From NCBI GenBank assembly GCA_900102235.1, contig FMVL01000005.1, positions 421,690 to 485,689 on the forward strand: a stretch of DNA of 64,000 nt, written 5' to 3'. This document shows, one piece after another, positions 1-11,363 of the stretch. Origin of the DNA: Lachnospiraceae bacterium XBB2008. Lineage in GTDB: Bacteria; Bacillota; Clostridia; Lachnospirales; Lachnospiraceae. The notes under the pieces are model-generated. The model did not search any database and was not told the origin of the DNA. It saw only the letters and a list, made by a program, of their open reading frames with translations. The number at the start of each line of letters is the position of its first letter. Position 1 is the first letter of the stretch. The position numbers were made by a program, and so were the translations under genes.

Positions 1-906
1 GATTGGGATGATGAACTGCTCGCGCTGTTTGACATTCCGCGTGCGATCCTTCCCGAAGTACATCCCTCAAGTTATATGTACGGAACGACCGCGTCCAATG
101 TGCTCGGCGGATCGATACCGATAACCGGAGTGGCCGGAGACCAGCAGGCGGCGCTTTTTGGGCAGTGCTGTTTTAACAAAGGTGAAGCCAAGAACACATA
201 CGGTACCGGATGCTTTCTTCTGATGAATACGGGTACCGAACCAATAGAGAGCAGGTCGGGACTTCTCACAACGATCGCAGCGAGCACCGCGGACAGAGTT
301 GAGTATGCTCTGGAGGGAAGCGTTTTTGTTGCGGGTGCATCGATCCAGTGGCTCCGTGACAGCATGAGGATGATCAAGACCGCGGCACAGTCTGAGGAGT
401 ATGCGGACGAGGTATTTGATACCAACGGCGTGTATATCGTTCCGGCTTTTACGGGACTGGGCGCACCGTATTGGAACCAGTACGCGAGAGGCACCGTGGT
501 AGGCATAACACGCGGCTGCAGGAAGGAACATTTCATAAGAGCGACGTTAGAGTCGATCGCATATCAGGCGGAGGAAGTTCTTCGCGCAATGGAGGCTGAT
601 GCCGGTGTATCGCTTCCCGAACTCAAAGTAGACGGAGGCGCGAGCGCCAACAATTTCCTGATGAAGTTCCAGGCCGATCTGATAGGCAGATGCGTAAGAC
701 GGCCCAAGTGCATAGAGACCACCGCTCTGGGTGCGGCGTATCTGGCAGGCCTTGAGACGGGGTATTGGAAAGATCGTGATGACATAGTTGATAACTGGTC
801 ACAGGGCAGAGCGTTCGAACCCACCATGGACGAAGAGACCAGAGCGGGCCTACTTAAAGGATGGAAGCGTGCGGTCAGAGCCGCACTCGCATGGGCAGAG
901 GATTAG
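1..906 (+). CDS. glpK: Glycerol kinase, C-terminal part (5' end outside window)
   Basis: Phosphorylates glycerol to sn-glycerol 3-phosphate with ATP, in the cytoplasm. Frame 1 is open from the first base, so about 300 of the usual 500 or so residues are present and the N-terminal FGGY domain lies mostly outside. Visible family motifs are [18 protein letters not shown] and the C-terminal FGGY segment [18 protein letters not shown] followed by [10 protein letters not shown], which bind nucleotide in this family. The sequence fits GlpK more closely than other FGGY sugar kinases because of the [10 protein letters not shown] and [10 protein letters not shown] segments. The next gene starts 3 bases after the stop, so they are probably cotranscribed. 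No frameshift is seen. Confidence 0.95.
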   Translation, partial: DWDDELLALFDIPRAILPEVHPSSYMYGTTASNVLGGSIPITGVAGDQQAALFGQCCFNKGEAKNTYGTGCFLLMNTGTEPIESRSGLLTTIAASTADRVEYALEGSVFVAGASIQWLRDSMRMIKTAAQSEEYADEVFDTNGVYIVPAFTGLGAPYWNQYARGTVVGITRGCRKEHFIRATLESIAYQAEEVLRAMEADAGVSLPELKVDGGASANNFLMKFQADLIGRCVRRPKCIETTALGAAYLAGLETGYWKDRDDIVDNWSQGRAFEPTMDEETRAGLLKGWKRAVRAALAWAED

Positions 907-909
907 GAT

Positions 910-2109
910 ATGGTATCTGAAGATTACAAAGCAATGTTACAGGGAAAAAGCATCATCAGACAGCTGGCCGAATACGCTACTGCCAGAGGTGCCGAGATCG
1001 GATATGAGAATGTGTTTGATTACAGCCTCGGCAATCCGGGTGTGCCGACCCCCCAGGCCTTTACGGATGAGATGATCAGGCTTCTTAAGGAAGAGGATCC
1101 GATGAAGCTTCACGGGTATTCGCAGAGTCAGGGTATTCCCGAAGTAAGACGCAAACACGCCGACTATCTGAATAAGAGATTCGGGATGAATTATACCGCA
1201 GAGCATCTGTTCATGACGACGGGGGCTGCCGGTGCCGTTGCTCATGCCGCAAGAGCGGTCACGAAACCCGGTGATGAAGTCATCACCTTCGCACCGTTTT
1301 TTCCCGAGTATATACAGTACATAAACCGTACGGGTGCCGAACTGAAGATCGTTTCGGCTGATACCGAAAACTTCCAGATAGATTTTGACGCGTTCAGTTC
1401 CGCTTTTACGGAAAAGACCGCGGCGGTCCTCATCAATACTCCGAACAATCCCTCCGGTGCGATGTACAGCGAGGAGACGCTTACGACCCTTGCATCGATC
1501 ATGCATAAGATGCAGGATAAGTACGGCCACGAGATCTTCCTGATCTCGGACGAACCCTATCGCGAGATCGTTTTTGACGGGAATACATGTCCTTATCCCG
1601 CGAAGTTTTATGAGAACACACTGACCTGTTATTCATATTCGAAATCACTGTCGGTTCCGGGTGAGAGGATCGGTTATGTTGCGATCAATCCCGAAGCAAA
1701 AGACGCCGGTCTGATCTCCGCTATGTGCGCACAGATCTCGAGAGGCCTAGGTCATAACTGTCCGCCGTCGATCATACAGCTCGCAGTGGCAAACACTCTC
1801 GGAGCCACCTCAGACATCTCGGTATACGAGACCAACATGAACATCCTGTATGATGCTCTTACGGATCTCGGTTTCAGGATCGTAAGGCCGGGCGGGACAT
1901 TTTATATCATGCCGAAAGCTTTGGAAGATGACTCTGTTGCTTTTTGCGAAAAGGCAAAAGAATACGACCTGATACTCGTTCCGACGGACGGCTTCGGAGC
2001 GCCCGGATATTTCAGGATGGCATATTGTATCGGGACCGAAAAAGTAAACAGATCGTTGGAGGCATTCAGACGCTTTGTAAACGAATGTTACCCCGGGAGG
2101 AATGACTGA
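910..2109 (+). CDS. Class I/II pyridoxal-phosphate aminotransferase
   Basis: A fold-type I PLP enzyme of 399 residues, the usual length for AspC-like aminotransferases. The Schiff-base lysine is Lys245 in SYSKSLSVPGERIGY, the substrate-carboxylate region is NTPNNPSG, and SDEPYREIVFDG carries the PLP-ring aspartate and tyrosine. The exact amino donor cannot be read from the sequence; clostridial members of this subgroup are usually annotated only as pyridoxal phosphate-dependent aminotransferase. It lies 3 bases after glpK, and its stop overlaps the uppP start by one base (TGATG), indicating translational coupling. The link to glycerol use or cell-wall lipid recycling is positional only. Confidence 0.9.
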   Translation: MVSEDYKAMLQGKSIIRQLAEYATARGAEIGYENVFDYSLGNPGVPTPQAFTDEMIRLLKEEDPMKLHGYSQSQGIPEVRRKHADYLNKRFGMNYTAEHLFMTTGAAGAVAHAARAVTKPGDEVITFAPFFPEYIQYINRTGAELKIVSADTENFQIDFDAFSSAFTEKTAAVLINTPNNPSGAMYSEETLTTLASIMHKMQDKYGHEIFLISDEPYREIVFDGNTCPYPAKFYENTLTCYSYSKSLSVPGERIGYVAINPEAKDAGLISAMCAQISRGLGHNCPPSIIQLAVANTLGATSDISVYETNMNILYDALTDLGFRIVRPGGTFYIMPKALEDDSVAFCEKAKEYDLILVPTDGFGAPGYFRMAYCIGTEKVNRSLEAFRRFVNECYPGRND

Positions 2110-2960
2110 TGACGGATATTTTAAAAGCAATACTGTACGGAATAGTTGAGGGCATCACGGAGTGGCTGCCCGTAAGTTCCACCGGACATATGATACTGCT
2201 GGACGAGTTCGTGAAGATGAAACAGTCCGAGGAATTCTTCTCGATGTTTCTCGTTGTCATACAGCTCGGGGCGATACTCGCGGTCGTGATCCTGTTCTGG
2301 GATAAACTGTGGCCTTTTGCAAAAGCGGATAAGAACACGGATCCGATAAAGGACACCGGGATATTGAAAGTATTCGTTAAAAAGCGTTGGATCATGTGGG
2401 CAAAGATACTTATCGCATGCGTTCCCGCAGCGATAGTCGGAGTGCTTTTCGATGATGAACTCGATGCGCTGTTTTATAATCCGACATGCGTTGCCGTGGC
2501 GCTGATCGTATTCGGTATCGCATTTATCGTGGTCGAATCGCTGGATCTTAAAAACGCTTCCGCGGATATGTCGATCGATGACATCACATACAGACAGGCT
2601 CTCGTGATCGGCTGTTGGCAGCTGATCGCAGCGATCTTTCCGGGTACTTCCCGGTCGGGATCCACGATAATCGGTTCTCTCCTGATAGGCGTATCGAGAG
2701 CGGCAGCGGCTGAGTTCACCTTCCTTCTTGCAGTACCCGTCATGCTCGGAGCGAGCCTGCTTAAGATCGTGAAGTTCGGATTTGATTTTACCGGTCTTGA
2801 AGCGGCGGTACTGATCACCGGTATGCTCACCGCATTTGCAGTCAGCATTCTGATCATCAGATTCCTGCTCGGATATATCCGCAAACATAACTTCAAGGTG
2901 TTCGGATACTATCGCATCGTTTTGGGACTTGCCGTGTTCGGATACTTTGCATTCAGGTAA
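2109..2960 (+). CDS. uppP: Undecaprenyl-diphosphatase (UppP/BacA)
   Basis: Integral membrane phosphatase that turns undecaprenyl pyrophosphate into the monophosphate carrier used for peptidoglycan and other wall polymers. Family members can give low-level bacitracin resistance when abundant. The 283-residue length is typical. The first active-site motif GIVEGITEWLPVSSTGH is near residue 10, and the second, PGTSRSGSTI, is near residue 180. Several hydrophobic segments follow the BacA pattern, with an inserted hydrophilic stretch between helices near residues 75-95. The start codon overlaps the aminotransferase stop. An 11-bp perfect inverted repeat sits just downstream. Confidence 0.95.
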   Translation: MTDILKAILYGIVEGITEWLPVSSTGHMILLDEFVKMKQSEEFFSMFLVVIQLGAILAVVILFWDKLWPFAKADKNTDPIKDTGILKVFVKKRWIMWAKILIACVPAAIVGVLFDDELDALFYNPTCVAVALIVFGIAFIVVESLDLKNASADMSIDDITYRQALVIGCWQLIAAIFPGTSRSGSTIIGSLLIGVSRAAAAEFTFLLAVPVMLGASLLKIVKFGFDFTGLEAAVLITGMLTAFAVSILIIRFLLGYIRKHNFKVFGYYRIVLGLAVFGYFAFR

Positions 2961-2987
2961 AAGTATCACACGGATATCATTACAAAA

Positions 2988-3034
2988 TTAATTAGAAGAA
3001 ATGCCCTTATGTTTTGTATAAAACTTCTAATTAA
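2988..3034 (+). terminator. Inverted repeat downstream of uppP, probable terminator
   Basis: TTAATTAGAAG (2988-2998) is perfectly repeated in inverse as CTTCTAATTAA (3024-3034), with a 25-base loop. It starts 28 bases after the uppP stop. The stem is AT-rich and no clean T-run follows, so termination is plausible but not certain. A processing or mRNA-stability hairpin is the alternative. Confidence 0.45.
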
Positions 3035-3071
3035 CAATGAAATATTTGTAGAAAATTATTCAATTATTTAA

Positions 3072-3100
3072 TTGACACCCCTTTATTATGTTAATAAACT
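3072..3100 (+). promoter_or_regulatory. Sigma-A-type promoter of the H1-like gene
   Basis: A perfect -35 box TTGACA (3072-3077) is followed by a 17-base spacer and a -10 box TAAACT (3095-3100). The region is strongly AT-rich and lies 83 bases before the start codon at 3184. The optimal spacing and consensus -35 suggest strong expression, fitting an abundant nucleoid protein. Confidence 0.7.
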
Positions 3101-3183
3101 TGAGATATCCGAGTTTTAATAGGATTTTTCGTGAGGAGTGGACAGTTTTGTTGTCCTAGATGTTTATGAAAGGAGCCATACCG

Positions 3184-3711
3184 ATGGCAGACATTAAGAA
3201 ACCTGTAGCAACATTAAAGTCAGACGTTAAAGTAGCCGTAGCAGACGCAAAGGCAGCAGCACCTGCAGCAGCACCTGCCGCAGCTGAGGAGAAGAAAGCA
3301 GCACCTGCTAAGAAGACCGCAGCTAAGAAGGCACCTGCAAAGAAAGCACCTGCTAAGAAAGCAGCTACCGCCAAGAAGGCAGAAGCTAAGCCCGCAGCTA
3401 AGACTGCAGCAAAGCCCGCAGCTAAGAAAGCAGCTACCGCTAAGAAGGCACCTGCCAAGAAGGCAGCAGCAAAGAAGGCAGCTGTTAAGACAAGCGCTGT
3501 ATTCTCACTTGACGAGGGCAAGAACGTAACTGCTGATGCACTTATGAAGCAGTATCTCAAGACCGCTAAGGATCGTGCTAAATATGATCTCGGCCTCAAG
3601 AGTGCAGACATCAAGAGCATCGACATCTATGTAAATGTTGCAGAGCAGAAAGTATACAGTGTTATCAACGGTGAGATCAACGATTCATTCGATATGTATT
3701 TCAACTTCTGA
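3184..3711 (+). CDS. Ala/Lys/Pro-rich histone-H1-like DNA-binding protein
   Basis: A 175-residue protein in two parts. Residues 1 to about 105 are low-complexity and basic, with repeated AAKKAPAKK-type units like the C-terminal tail of histone H1 and bacterial HctB or AlgP proteins, which bind DNA non-specifically. Residues from about 108 to the end form a compact domain (VFSLDEGKNVTADALMKQYL onward) of the kind found in small Lachnospiraceae proteins; I associate it with DUF6465 but cannot confirm this. The ATG at 3184 is chosen because AAAGGAG ends 8 bases before it; the upstream in-frame ATG at 3160 has no ribosome-binding site. Monocistronic, with its own promoter and terminator. A nucleoid role is inferred from composition. 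Confidence 0.8.
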   Translation: MADIKKPVATLKSDVKVAVADAKAAAPAAAPAAAEEKKAAPAKKTAAKKAPAKKAPAKKAATAKKAEAKPAAKTAAKPAAKKAATAKKAPAKKAAAKKAAVKTSAVFSLDEGKNVTADALMKQYLKTAKDRAKYDLGLKSADIKSIDIYVNVAEQKVYSVINGEINDSFDMYFNF

Positions 3712-3747
3712 TCGACACTGAACTGACAGACACAAAGTTTCGACAAG

Positions 3748-3780
3748 GACTGTTCCGGTTTTCCGGAGCAGTCTTTTTTT
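3748..3780 (+). terminator. Rho-independent terminator after the H1-like gene
   Basis: GACTGTTCCGG (3748-3758), a TTTT loop, then CCGGAGCAGTC (3763-3773). The 11-bp stem has one G-T pair and is followed by TTTTTTT. A classic intrinsic terminator separating this gene from the heat-shock operon. Confidence 0.9.
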
Positions 3781-3859
3781 GCGCTCACGGCATCGGAGCA
3801 CCGGCTTCGGGGTTTTATTTTTTTTTAAGAAATACAGAGGTTTTTTTAGAAATAGTCGG

Positions 3860-3888
3860 TTGACATGCAGAAGGGTAAGTGATAACTT
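3860..3888 (+). promoter_or_regulatory. Promoter of the hrcA-grpE-dnaK-dnaJ operon
   Basis: The -35 box TTGACA (3860-3865), a 17-base spacer and TAACTT (3883-3888) as the -10 box lie just upstream of the CIRCE operator, the normal geometry for HrcA-repressed vegetative promoters. Confidence 0.7.
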
Positions 3889-3892
3889 AATG

Positions 3893-3919
3893 TTAGCACT
3901 CGGATAGGTTGAGTGCTAA
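3893..3919 (+). promoter_or_regulatory. CIRCE operator (HrcA binding site)
   Basis: Perfect match to the CIRCE consensus: TTAGCACTC (3893-3901), a 9-base spacer, then GAGTGCTAA (3911-3919). HrcA bound here represses the operon at normal temperature with help from GroEL. It starts 5 bases after the -10 box, so it covers the transcription start. This is the only CIRCE copy seen in the window. Confidence 0.97.
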
Positions 3920-3945
3920 CAGGTGTAAACGGATTCCGACAGGGT

Positions 3946-4983
3946 ATGATGCACGATTTAAGCGAAAGAAAATATAAGATCCTTGAAGCGATCATACGCA
4001 ATTATCTGGAGACCGGAGAACCGGTGGGATCCAGGACCATCTCCAAGTATACCGACTTAAACCTGAGTTCGGCGACAATACGAAATGAGATGGCGGATCT
4101 CGAGGAACTGGGATATATCATTCAGCCCCACACCTCTGCCGGCCGCATCCCTTCGGATAAGGGATACAGACTCTATGTCGATCAGATGCTTGCCGAGAAG
4201 GAGAAGGAAGTTGACGAGCTTAAGGAGATGCTCCTTGAGAAATCGGATCAGATGGACAGACTTCTTGAGCAGACCGCTAAGGCTCTCGCGACCACTACCG
4301 AATACACGGCGATGGTATCCGCGCCCAAGGGAGGCAACAGGCTTAAGTTCCTCCAGCTGTCCAGAGTCGATTCGCAGCATATGCTTCTGGTAATCGTATC
4401 GGAAGGCAATATGATCAAGAACACGATCATTGAAGTTGCGGAGGAGTTGAGCGATGAGAACATGCTGAAGCTGAACATACTGCTCAACACTCATCTGAAC
4501 GGGCTGGCCATGGAAGAGATCAATCTTGCCATGATCACCGCGATGAAGCAGCAGGCGGGGATCCATTCGGATATCATAGGTGAGGTCATCGATGCAGTCG
4601 CAGCTGCGATCAAGACCGACGAAGAACTCAAGATCTACACGAGCGGTACGCATAACATATTCAAGTATCCCGAACTCAGCGACCACTCCAAGGCGAGCGA
4701 GATCATCACCTCACTTGAAGAGAAGACCGTGTTAAGAGATCTGGTTACCGAGACATTGTCGGACGACAATGCTTCGAACGGGATTCAGGTTTACATCGGA
4801 GAGGAAACTCCGGTCGAGGGAATGGAAGACTGCAGCGTCGTAGCGGCGACCTACGAACTCGAGGAGGGCATGAAGGGAACCATAGGCATCATCGGTCCCA
4901 AACGAATGGATTATGACAAAGTCATCGGAACCGTCAAGGCTATGCTGCATCAGCTTGATGATGTGTACCACAGACGGAATTAG
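3946..4983 (+). CDS. hrcA: Heat-inducible transcription repressor HrcA
   Basis: Represses class I heat-shock genes by binding CIRCE, including the perfect copy just upstream, so the gene is autoregulated. About 345 residues, the normal length. The N-terminal winged helix covers roughly residues 1-75 (SERKYKILEAIIRNYLETGE, then GSRTISK and SSATIRNEM), followed by the HrcA GAF-like dimer domain. An in-frame GTG at 3913 is rejected because it falls inside CIRCE. ATG 3946 and ATG 3949 are both possible; the first follows a weak AGGG. First gene of the heat-shock operon. Confidence 0.95.
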   Translation: MMHDLSERKYKILEAIIRNYLETGEPVGSRTISKYTDLNLSSATIRNEMADLEELGYIIQPHTSAGRIPSDKGYRLYVDQMLAEKEKEVDELKEMLLEKSDQMDRLLEQTAKALATTTEYTAMVSAPKGGNRLKFLQLSRVDSQHMLLVIVSEGNMIKNTIIEVAEELSDENMLKLNILLNTHLNGLAMEEINLAMITAMKQQAGIHSDIIGEVIDAVAAAIKTDEELKIYTSGTHNIFKYPELSDHSKASEIITSLEEKTVLRDLVTETLSDDNASNGIQVYIGEETPVEGMEDCSVVAATYELEEGMKGTIGIIGPKRMDYDKVIGTVKAMLHQLDDVYHRRN

Positions 4984-5024
4984 AGATCCGATCAGAATAA
5001 AACACAGACAGGAGATACGAGTAC

Positions 5025-7677
<2,653 letters not shown>

Positions 7678-7693
7678 GTGGTAAATAATTAAA

Positions 7694-8839
7694 ATGGCAG
7701 ACAAAAAAGATTACTACGAGGTACTCGGAGTAAGTAAGACCGCTGATGAAGCGGAATTGAAAAAAGCATACAGGACTTTAGCCAAGCAGTGTCACCCGGA
7801 TACACATCCGGGCGACGCTGATGCAGAGGCCAAGTTCAAGGAGATATCTGAGGCATATGCAGTCTTAAGCGATCCCGAGAAGCGCAGACAGTACGATCAG
7901 TTCGGACATTCGGCCTTTGACGGGACCGGCGGTCCCGGATTCGATTTCAACGGCATGGATTTCGCTGATATATTCGGCGATATATTCGGCGATTTCTTCG
8001 GAGGAGGCCGGAGGTCTCAGGCCAGAGGCAATGCTCCGATGAAGGGCGCCAATATCCGTACCAGTGTCCGCATCTCTTTTGAAGAAGCCGTATTCGGCTG
8101 TGAGAAGGAACTGGAACTGACGCTTAAGGATACCTGTAATACATGTCACGGAAACGGAGCAAAACCCGGAACAACCCCCGATACATGTACGAAGTGCGGC
8201 GGCAAAGGCCAGGTAGTATTTACTTCCCAGTCCTTCTTCGGAACGGTCAGAAACGTTCAGACCTGTCCCGATTGCGGAGGCTCCGGAAAAGTGATCAAGG
8301 AGAAGTGTCCGGATTGCCGCGGAACGGGTTATATCTCTTCGCGTAAGAAAATATCCGTAAGCATTCCCGCCGGTATCGATGACGGACAGTGCGTACGTAT
8401 AAGAGATAAGGGTGAGCCCGGTATAAACGGCGGCCCCAGAGGAGATCTTCTCGTGGAAGTCGTTGTATCCAGACACCCGTTCCTGCAGAGACAGGATACG
8501 AATCTGTTCTCGACGGTACCGATATCATATGCCGTGGCAGTACTCGGCGGAGAGGTCATCATCGATACCATAGACGGAAGGGTGGCCTATGATGTTAAGC
8601 CCGGTACCCAGACGGATACGCGCGTAAGACTCAAAGGCAAAGGCGTGCCCACGCTTCGCAACAAAGATGTCAGAGGAGACCACTATGTGACTCTGGTCAT
8701 CCAGACTCCCGAAAAGATCAGTCGCGAAGCCAAAGATCTGCTCAAGAAATTTGATGAGCTGACGGGTGATACACTTAATGCGGCAGCACGCGCATCCGCG
8801 GAATCTGCGGACGTTAAGAAGAAAAGAATACGGAAGTAA
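7694..8839 (+). CDS. dnaJ: Chaperone DnaJ (Hsp40)
   Basis: Stimulates DnaK ATPase and delivers substrates. The 381 residues hold the J domain with HPD ([10 protein letters not shown] near residue 36), a Gly/Phe-rich linker (about 70-105, with repeated DIFGD), and four zinc-binding CxxCxGxG repeats ([32 protein letters not shown], about residues 150-215), then two C-terminal substrate domains. It starts 16 bases after dnaK with only a weak ribosome-binding site. Last gene of the hrcA operon; a large folded element follows the stop. Confidence 0.97.
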   Translation: MADKKDYYEVLGVSKTADEAELKKAYRTLAKQCHPDTHPGDADAEAKFKEISEAYAVLSDPEKRRQYDQFGHSAFDGTGGPGFDFNGMDFADIFGDIFGDFFGGGRRSQARGNAPMKGANIRTSVRISFEEAVFGCEKELELTLKDTCNTCHGNGAKPGTTPDTCTKCGGKGQVVFTSQSFFGTVRNVQTCPDCGGSGKVIKEKCPDCRGTGYISSRKKISVSIPAGIDDGQCVRIRDKGEPGINGGPRGDLLVEVVVSRHPFLQRQDTNLFSTVPISYAVAVLGGEVIIDTIDGRVAYDVKPGTQTDTRVRLKGKGVPTLRNKDVRGDHYVTLVIQTPEKISREAKDLLKKFDELTGDTLNAAARASAESADVKKKRIRK

Positions 8840-8848
8840 AATATGAAA

Positions 8849-8983
8849 CCGACCAGGCTATATACATTCACCGCAGGCACGCTTTCGCTAGTATCGCTTC
8901 GTTGCGTTACTAGGCTCGAAAGAACCTCGCCAAGTAACGACGAGCTCTAACTACCTGCTTGTGAATATATATATCCTGGTCGG
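8849..8983. other. Large nested stem-loop element between dnaJ and prmA
   Basis: The ends form a near-perfect stem of about 28 bp. CCGACCAGG (8849-8857) pairs with CCTGGTCGG (8975-8983), TATATACATTCAC pairs with the GTGAATATATATA arm (8961-8973), and GCAGG (8873-8877) pairs with CCTGC (8954-8958). Inside, CTTTCG (8882-8887) pairs with CGAAAG (8917-8922) and CTAGTA (8888-8893) with TACTAG (8908-8913). CGTTACT (8905-8911) could instead pair with AGTAACG (8933-8939), which excludes the CTAGTA/TACTAG stem. GATTTTATT follows. It could be a terminator or attenuator for prmA, a structured RNA, or a small palindromic repeat element. No protein is encoded. Confidence 0.75.
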
Positions 8984-9009
8984 GATTTTATTATATCAAG
9001 GAAAAATAT

Positions 9010-10002
9010 ATGAAATGGTTAAGCATCAGGATTAAGACTACCACGGAGGCGGAGGATCTGATCATCGGCTCGCTTTACTTAAGAGGGCTTGAGGGTGCGC
9101 GCATCGAAGATCACATCCCCCTTACACCGCTCGAGAAAGAGCAGATGTTCGTCGACATACTTCCCGAGATCGGTGAGGATGACGGGACGGCATATCTTAC
9201 TTTTTATGTGGAAAAGGAAGATGACGGACGTGTTGTATTAAATGATGAAAGATATACACCGGATGAAGTCGAAGCGATGGTCAAAGAGGAACTCGATGAA
9301 CTCGCGGTCTTCGATATGGATCTGGGGGATCTGACCATCACGGTGGATGAGACAGAGGATATAGACTGGATAAACAACTGGAAGAAATATTTTCATCAGT
9401 TCACGATCGATGACCTTCTGGTGATCCCTTCGTGGGAGGAAGTAAAGCCCGAAGATGCCGATAAGAAGATCCTTCACATAGATCCCGGAACCGCATTCGG
9501 AACGGGAATGCACGAGACCACACAGCTGTGCATCAGACAGATAAAGACCCACCTGTCATCCGGAGACGCGATATTGGACATCGGAACCGGGAGCGGTATC
9601 CTCGGTATCATAGCGCTCATGTACGGTGCCGGATCGGTAAGAGCGACCGATCTTGATCCCTGTGCTGTGCCCGCTGTGGAAGATAATCTGAACAACAACC
9701 ATATCGATGCTTCGCTTTTCGATATGAGGATAGGAAACATGATAGACGATCCCCGCGTGAGGGACTGGGCTGGATATGATAAGTATGATATCGTGACGGC
9801 CAACATCCTCGCCGATGTTCTCGTGCCTCTGATGCCGGCTGCCGCAGCAGCGGTCCGCCCCGGCGGCGTAGTGATCACATCGGGTATCATAGAGGGCCGG
9901 GAAACGATCGTTAAGGAAGCCATGGAGCGCGAGGGACTTGAAGTCATAGACGTATCGTCTCAGGGCGAGTGGAGAAGCGTGACCGGACGTAAACCGGCCT
10001 GA
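9010..10002 (+). CDS. prmA: Ribosomal protein L11 methyltransferase PrmA
   Basis: SAM-dependent trimethylation of ribosomal protein L11. The 330 residues have an N-terminal L11-recognition domain (about 1-110) and a Rossmann methyltransferase domain with motif I DIGTGSGILGIIAL and the PrmA-specific DPGTAFGTGMHETTQLC. NILADVLVPLM is the equivalent of motif IV. AAGGAAA precedes the ATG. It begins a short-spaced run with the VanZ-like gene and rsmE. Following dnaJ is a common arrangement in Firmicutes. Confidence 0.95.
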   Translation: MKWLSIRIKTTTEAEDLIIGSLYLRGLEGARIEDHIPLTPLEKEQMFVDILPEIGEDDGTAYLTFYVEKEDDGRVVLNDERYTPDEVEAMVKEELDELAVFDMDLGDLTITVDETEDIDWINNWKKYFHQFTIDDLLVIPSWEEVKPEDADKKILHIDPGTAFGTGMHETTQLCIRQIKTHLSSGDAILDIGTGSGILGIIALMYGAGSVRATDLDPCAVPAVEDNLNNNHIDASLFDMRIGNMIDDPRVRDWAGYDKYDIVTANILADVLVPLMPAAAAAVRPGGVVITSGIIEGRETIVKEAMEREGLEVIDVSSQGEWRSVTGRKPA

Positions 10003-10014
10003 TCACAGATCGTT

Positions 10015-10575
10015 ATGAAGATAAACGGATATGTCAGAATAGCGTCTGCCGTTTTGGCGGTCATATGGATGTTTCGGATCTTTTCTTTTTCGGATGCGCC
10101 CGGATCGGTATCCATGCAGACGAGCAGATCCGTAAGCTATGATCTGGTCAAGTCCGTGAATGACATACTTGGTCTTGGGATGGATGAAGACCGGATCTAC
10201 GGACTATCGCGCAGCATAGAAAAGACAGTTCGAAAGCTCGCTCACATGTGTGAGTTCGCAGTACTCGGAGCTCTGGTCGGATGCGCCTGCGATGCGTGGA
10301 GATACGCGGGTTTCAGAACGGATCCGGTCAAGCGTGAGAGTATGAGATCAGGACCGTTTGCTGCTTACTTAAGAGCGATCGCGGCACTTCTGATATGTCT
10401 GATATACGGAGCAACGGATGAGTTTCACCAGACATTTGTGGACGGCAGGAGCGGCGAAGTGAGGGATGTGCTCGTGGATACACTGGGCGCTCTGATCGCC
10501 ATCGTCCTCATATGGATCGTGATCCGCTGCATATCCGGACGTCTCATGAAGAAAAAAACCGAAGAGGTAACATGA
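10015..10575 (+). CDS. VanZ-like membrane protein
   Basis: A 186-residue protein with four predicted hydrophobic segments (about residues 7-25, 80-98, 122-140 and 158-178) and the VanZ-family features KLAHMCEFAVLGAL and YGATDEFHQTFVDGRSGEVRD. VanZ gives low-level teicoplanin resistance in vanA clusters, but most family members are of unknown function, and nothing around this one suggests glycopeptide resistance. It sits between two ribosome-modification genes; its stop overlaps the rsmE start by 4 bases. Confidence 0.85.
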   Translation: MKINGYVRIASAVLAVIWMFRIFSFSDAPGSVSMQTSRSVSYDLVKSVNDILGLGMDEDRIYGLSRSIEKTVRKLAHMCEFAVLGALVGCACDAWRYAGFRTDPVKRESMRSGPFAAYLRAIAALLICLIYGATDEFHQTFVDGRSGEVRDVLVDTLGALIAIVLIWIVIRCISGRLMKKKTEEVT

Positions 10576-11363
10576 ATCAGTTTTTTATAGATCCTTCCGC
10601 AGTGGAAGGCAACCGGATAACCGTGACCGGAGATAATGTAAATCATATAGCCAACGTGCTCAGGCTGCGCAAGGGTGAGAGCGTTCAACTGGTCGAACAG
10701 TTAAGCGGACTGACATATTATGCGGATATAGTGTCGATAGAGCCGGACAGTGTTGTGTGCGAGATACAGGATGTTCAGTCCGAATCCCGCGAGCTGCCCG
10801 TGGCGGTCACGATATATCAGGGTATGCCCAAATCCGACAAATTCGAATTCGTCATACAGAAAGCAGTCGAGTTGGGCGCCGTACGCATAGTACCCGTTAA
10901 CATGAAGCGGAGCGTAGTTAAGATCGATCCGTCTAAAGTTGATAAAAAGTGTGCACGGTGGAATGCGATCGCGGAGTCCGCAGCATCGCAGAGCAAGCGT
11001 GGCGTGATCCCGGAAGTGTCTGTGCCGATGTCATTTGAAGATGCGATCGCGGATGCGGGAAAGTGTGAAGCGATCCTTTTGCCCTACGAGCTGGCGTCAG
11101 CACCTGTTTCGGAGAAAGACGGCGGAAGCAGCGAGCCTTTGTCCGACATGGACAGGACACGGAGTATCTTAAACGAACTCAGATCGCACGAAGTTAAATC
11201 CTTAGGCGTATTCATAGGACCCGAGGGCGGGTTTGATATCACAGAAGTAGACAGGGCGTGCGAAGCCGGCGCACATATCATAACCCTCGGCAACCGTATC
11301 TTACGAACGGAAACAGCACCGATCGCGATCCTTTCATGGATCACTTATCTTTTTGAAAAATGA
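10572..11363 (+). CDS. rsmE: 16S rRNA m3U1498 methyltransferase RsmE
   Basis: SPOUT-class methyltransferase that methylates N3 of U1498 in 16S rRNA. About 263 residues. Family signatures are NHIANVLRLRKGE near the N-terminus, YQGMPKSDKFEFVIQKAVELG, and the knot segment FIGPEGGFDITEVDRA followed by LGNRILRTETAPIAIL, which binds SAM. The ATG at 10572 is chosen because GAGGTAAC precedes it; an upstream in-frame start would lie inside the VanZ-like gene. The stop overlaps the following desulfurase start (ATGATG), so prmA to desulfurase is probably one transcription unit. Confidence 0.95.
   Translation: MNQFFIDPSAVEGNRITVTGDNVNHIANVLRLRKGESVQLVEQLSGLTYYADIVSIEPDSVVCEIQDVQSESRELPVAVTIYQGMPKSDKFEFVIQKAVELGAVRIVPVNMKRSVVKIDPSKVDKKCARWNAIAESAASQSKRGVIPEVSVPMSFEDAIADAGKCEAILLPYELASAPVSEKDGGSSEPLSDMDRTRSILNELRSHEVKSLGVFIGPEGGFDITEVDRACEAGAHIITLGNRILRTETAPIAILSWITYLFEK

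Noticed and set aside
2121..2969. Minus-strand open frame opposite uppP
   Set aside because: Almost fully antisense to a clear uppP gene; His/Asp/Tyr-rich composition is typical of antisense frames here.
10015..10575. Glycopeptide resistance gene (vanZ)
   Set aside because: The family match is real, but there are no other van genes and VanZ-like proteins are common in sensitive Firmicutes.
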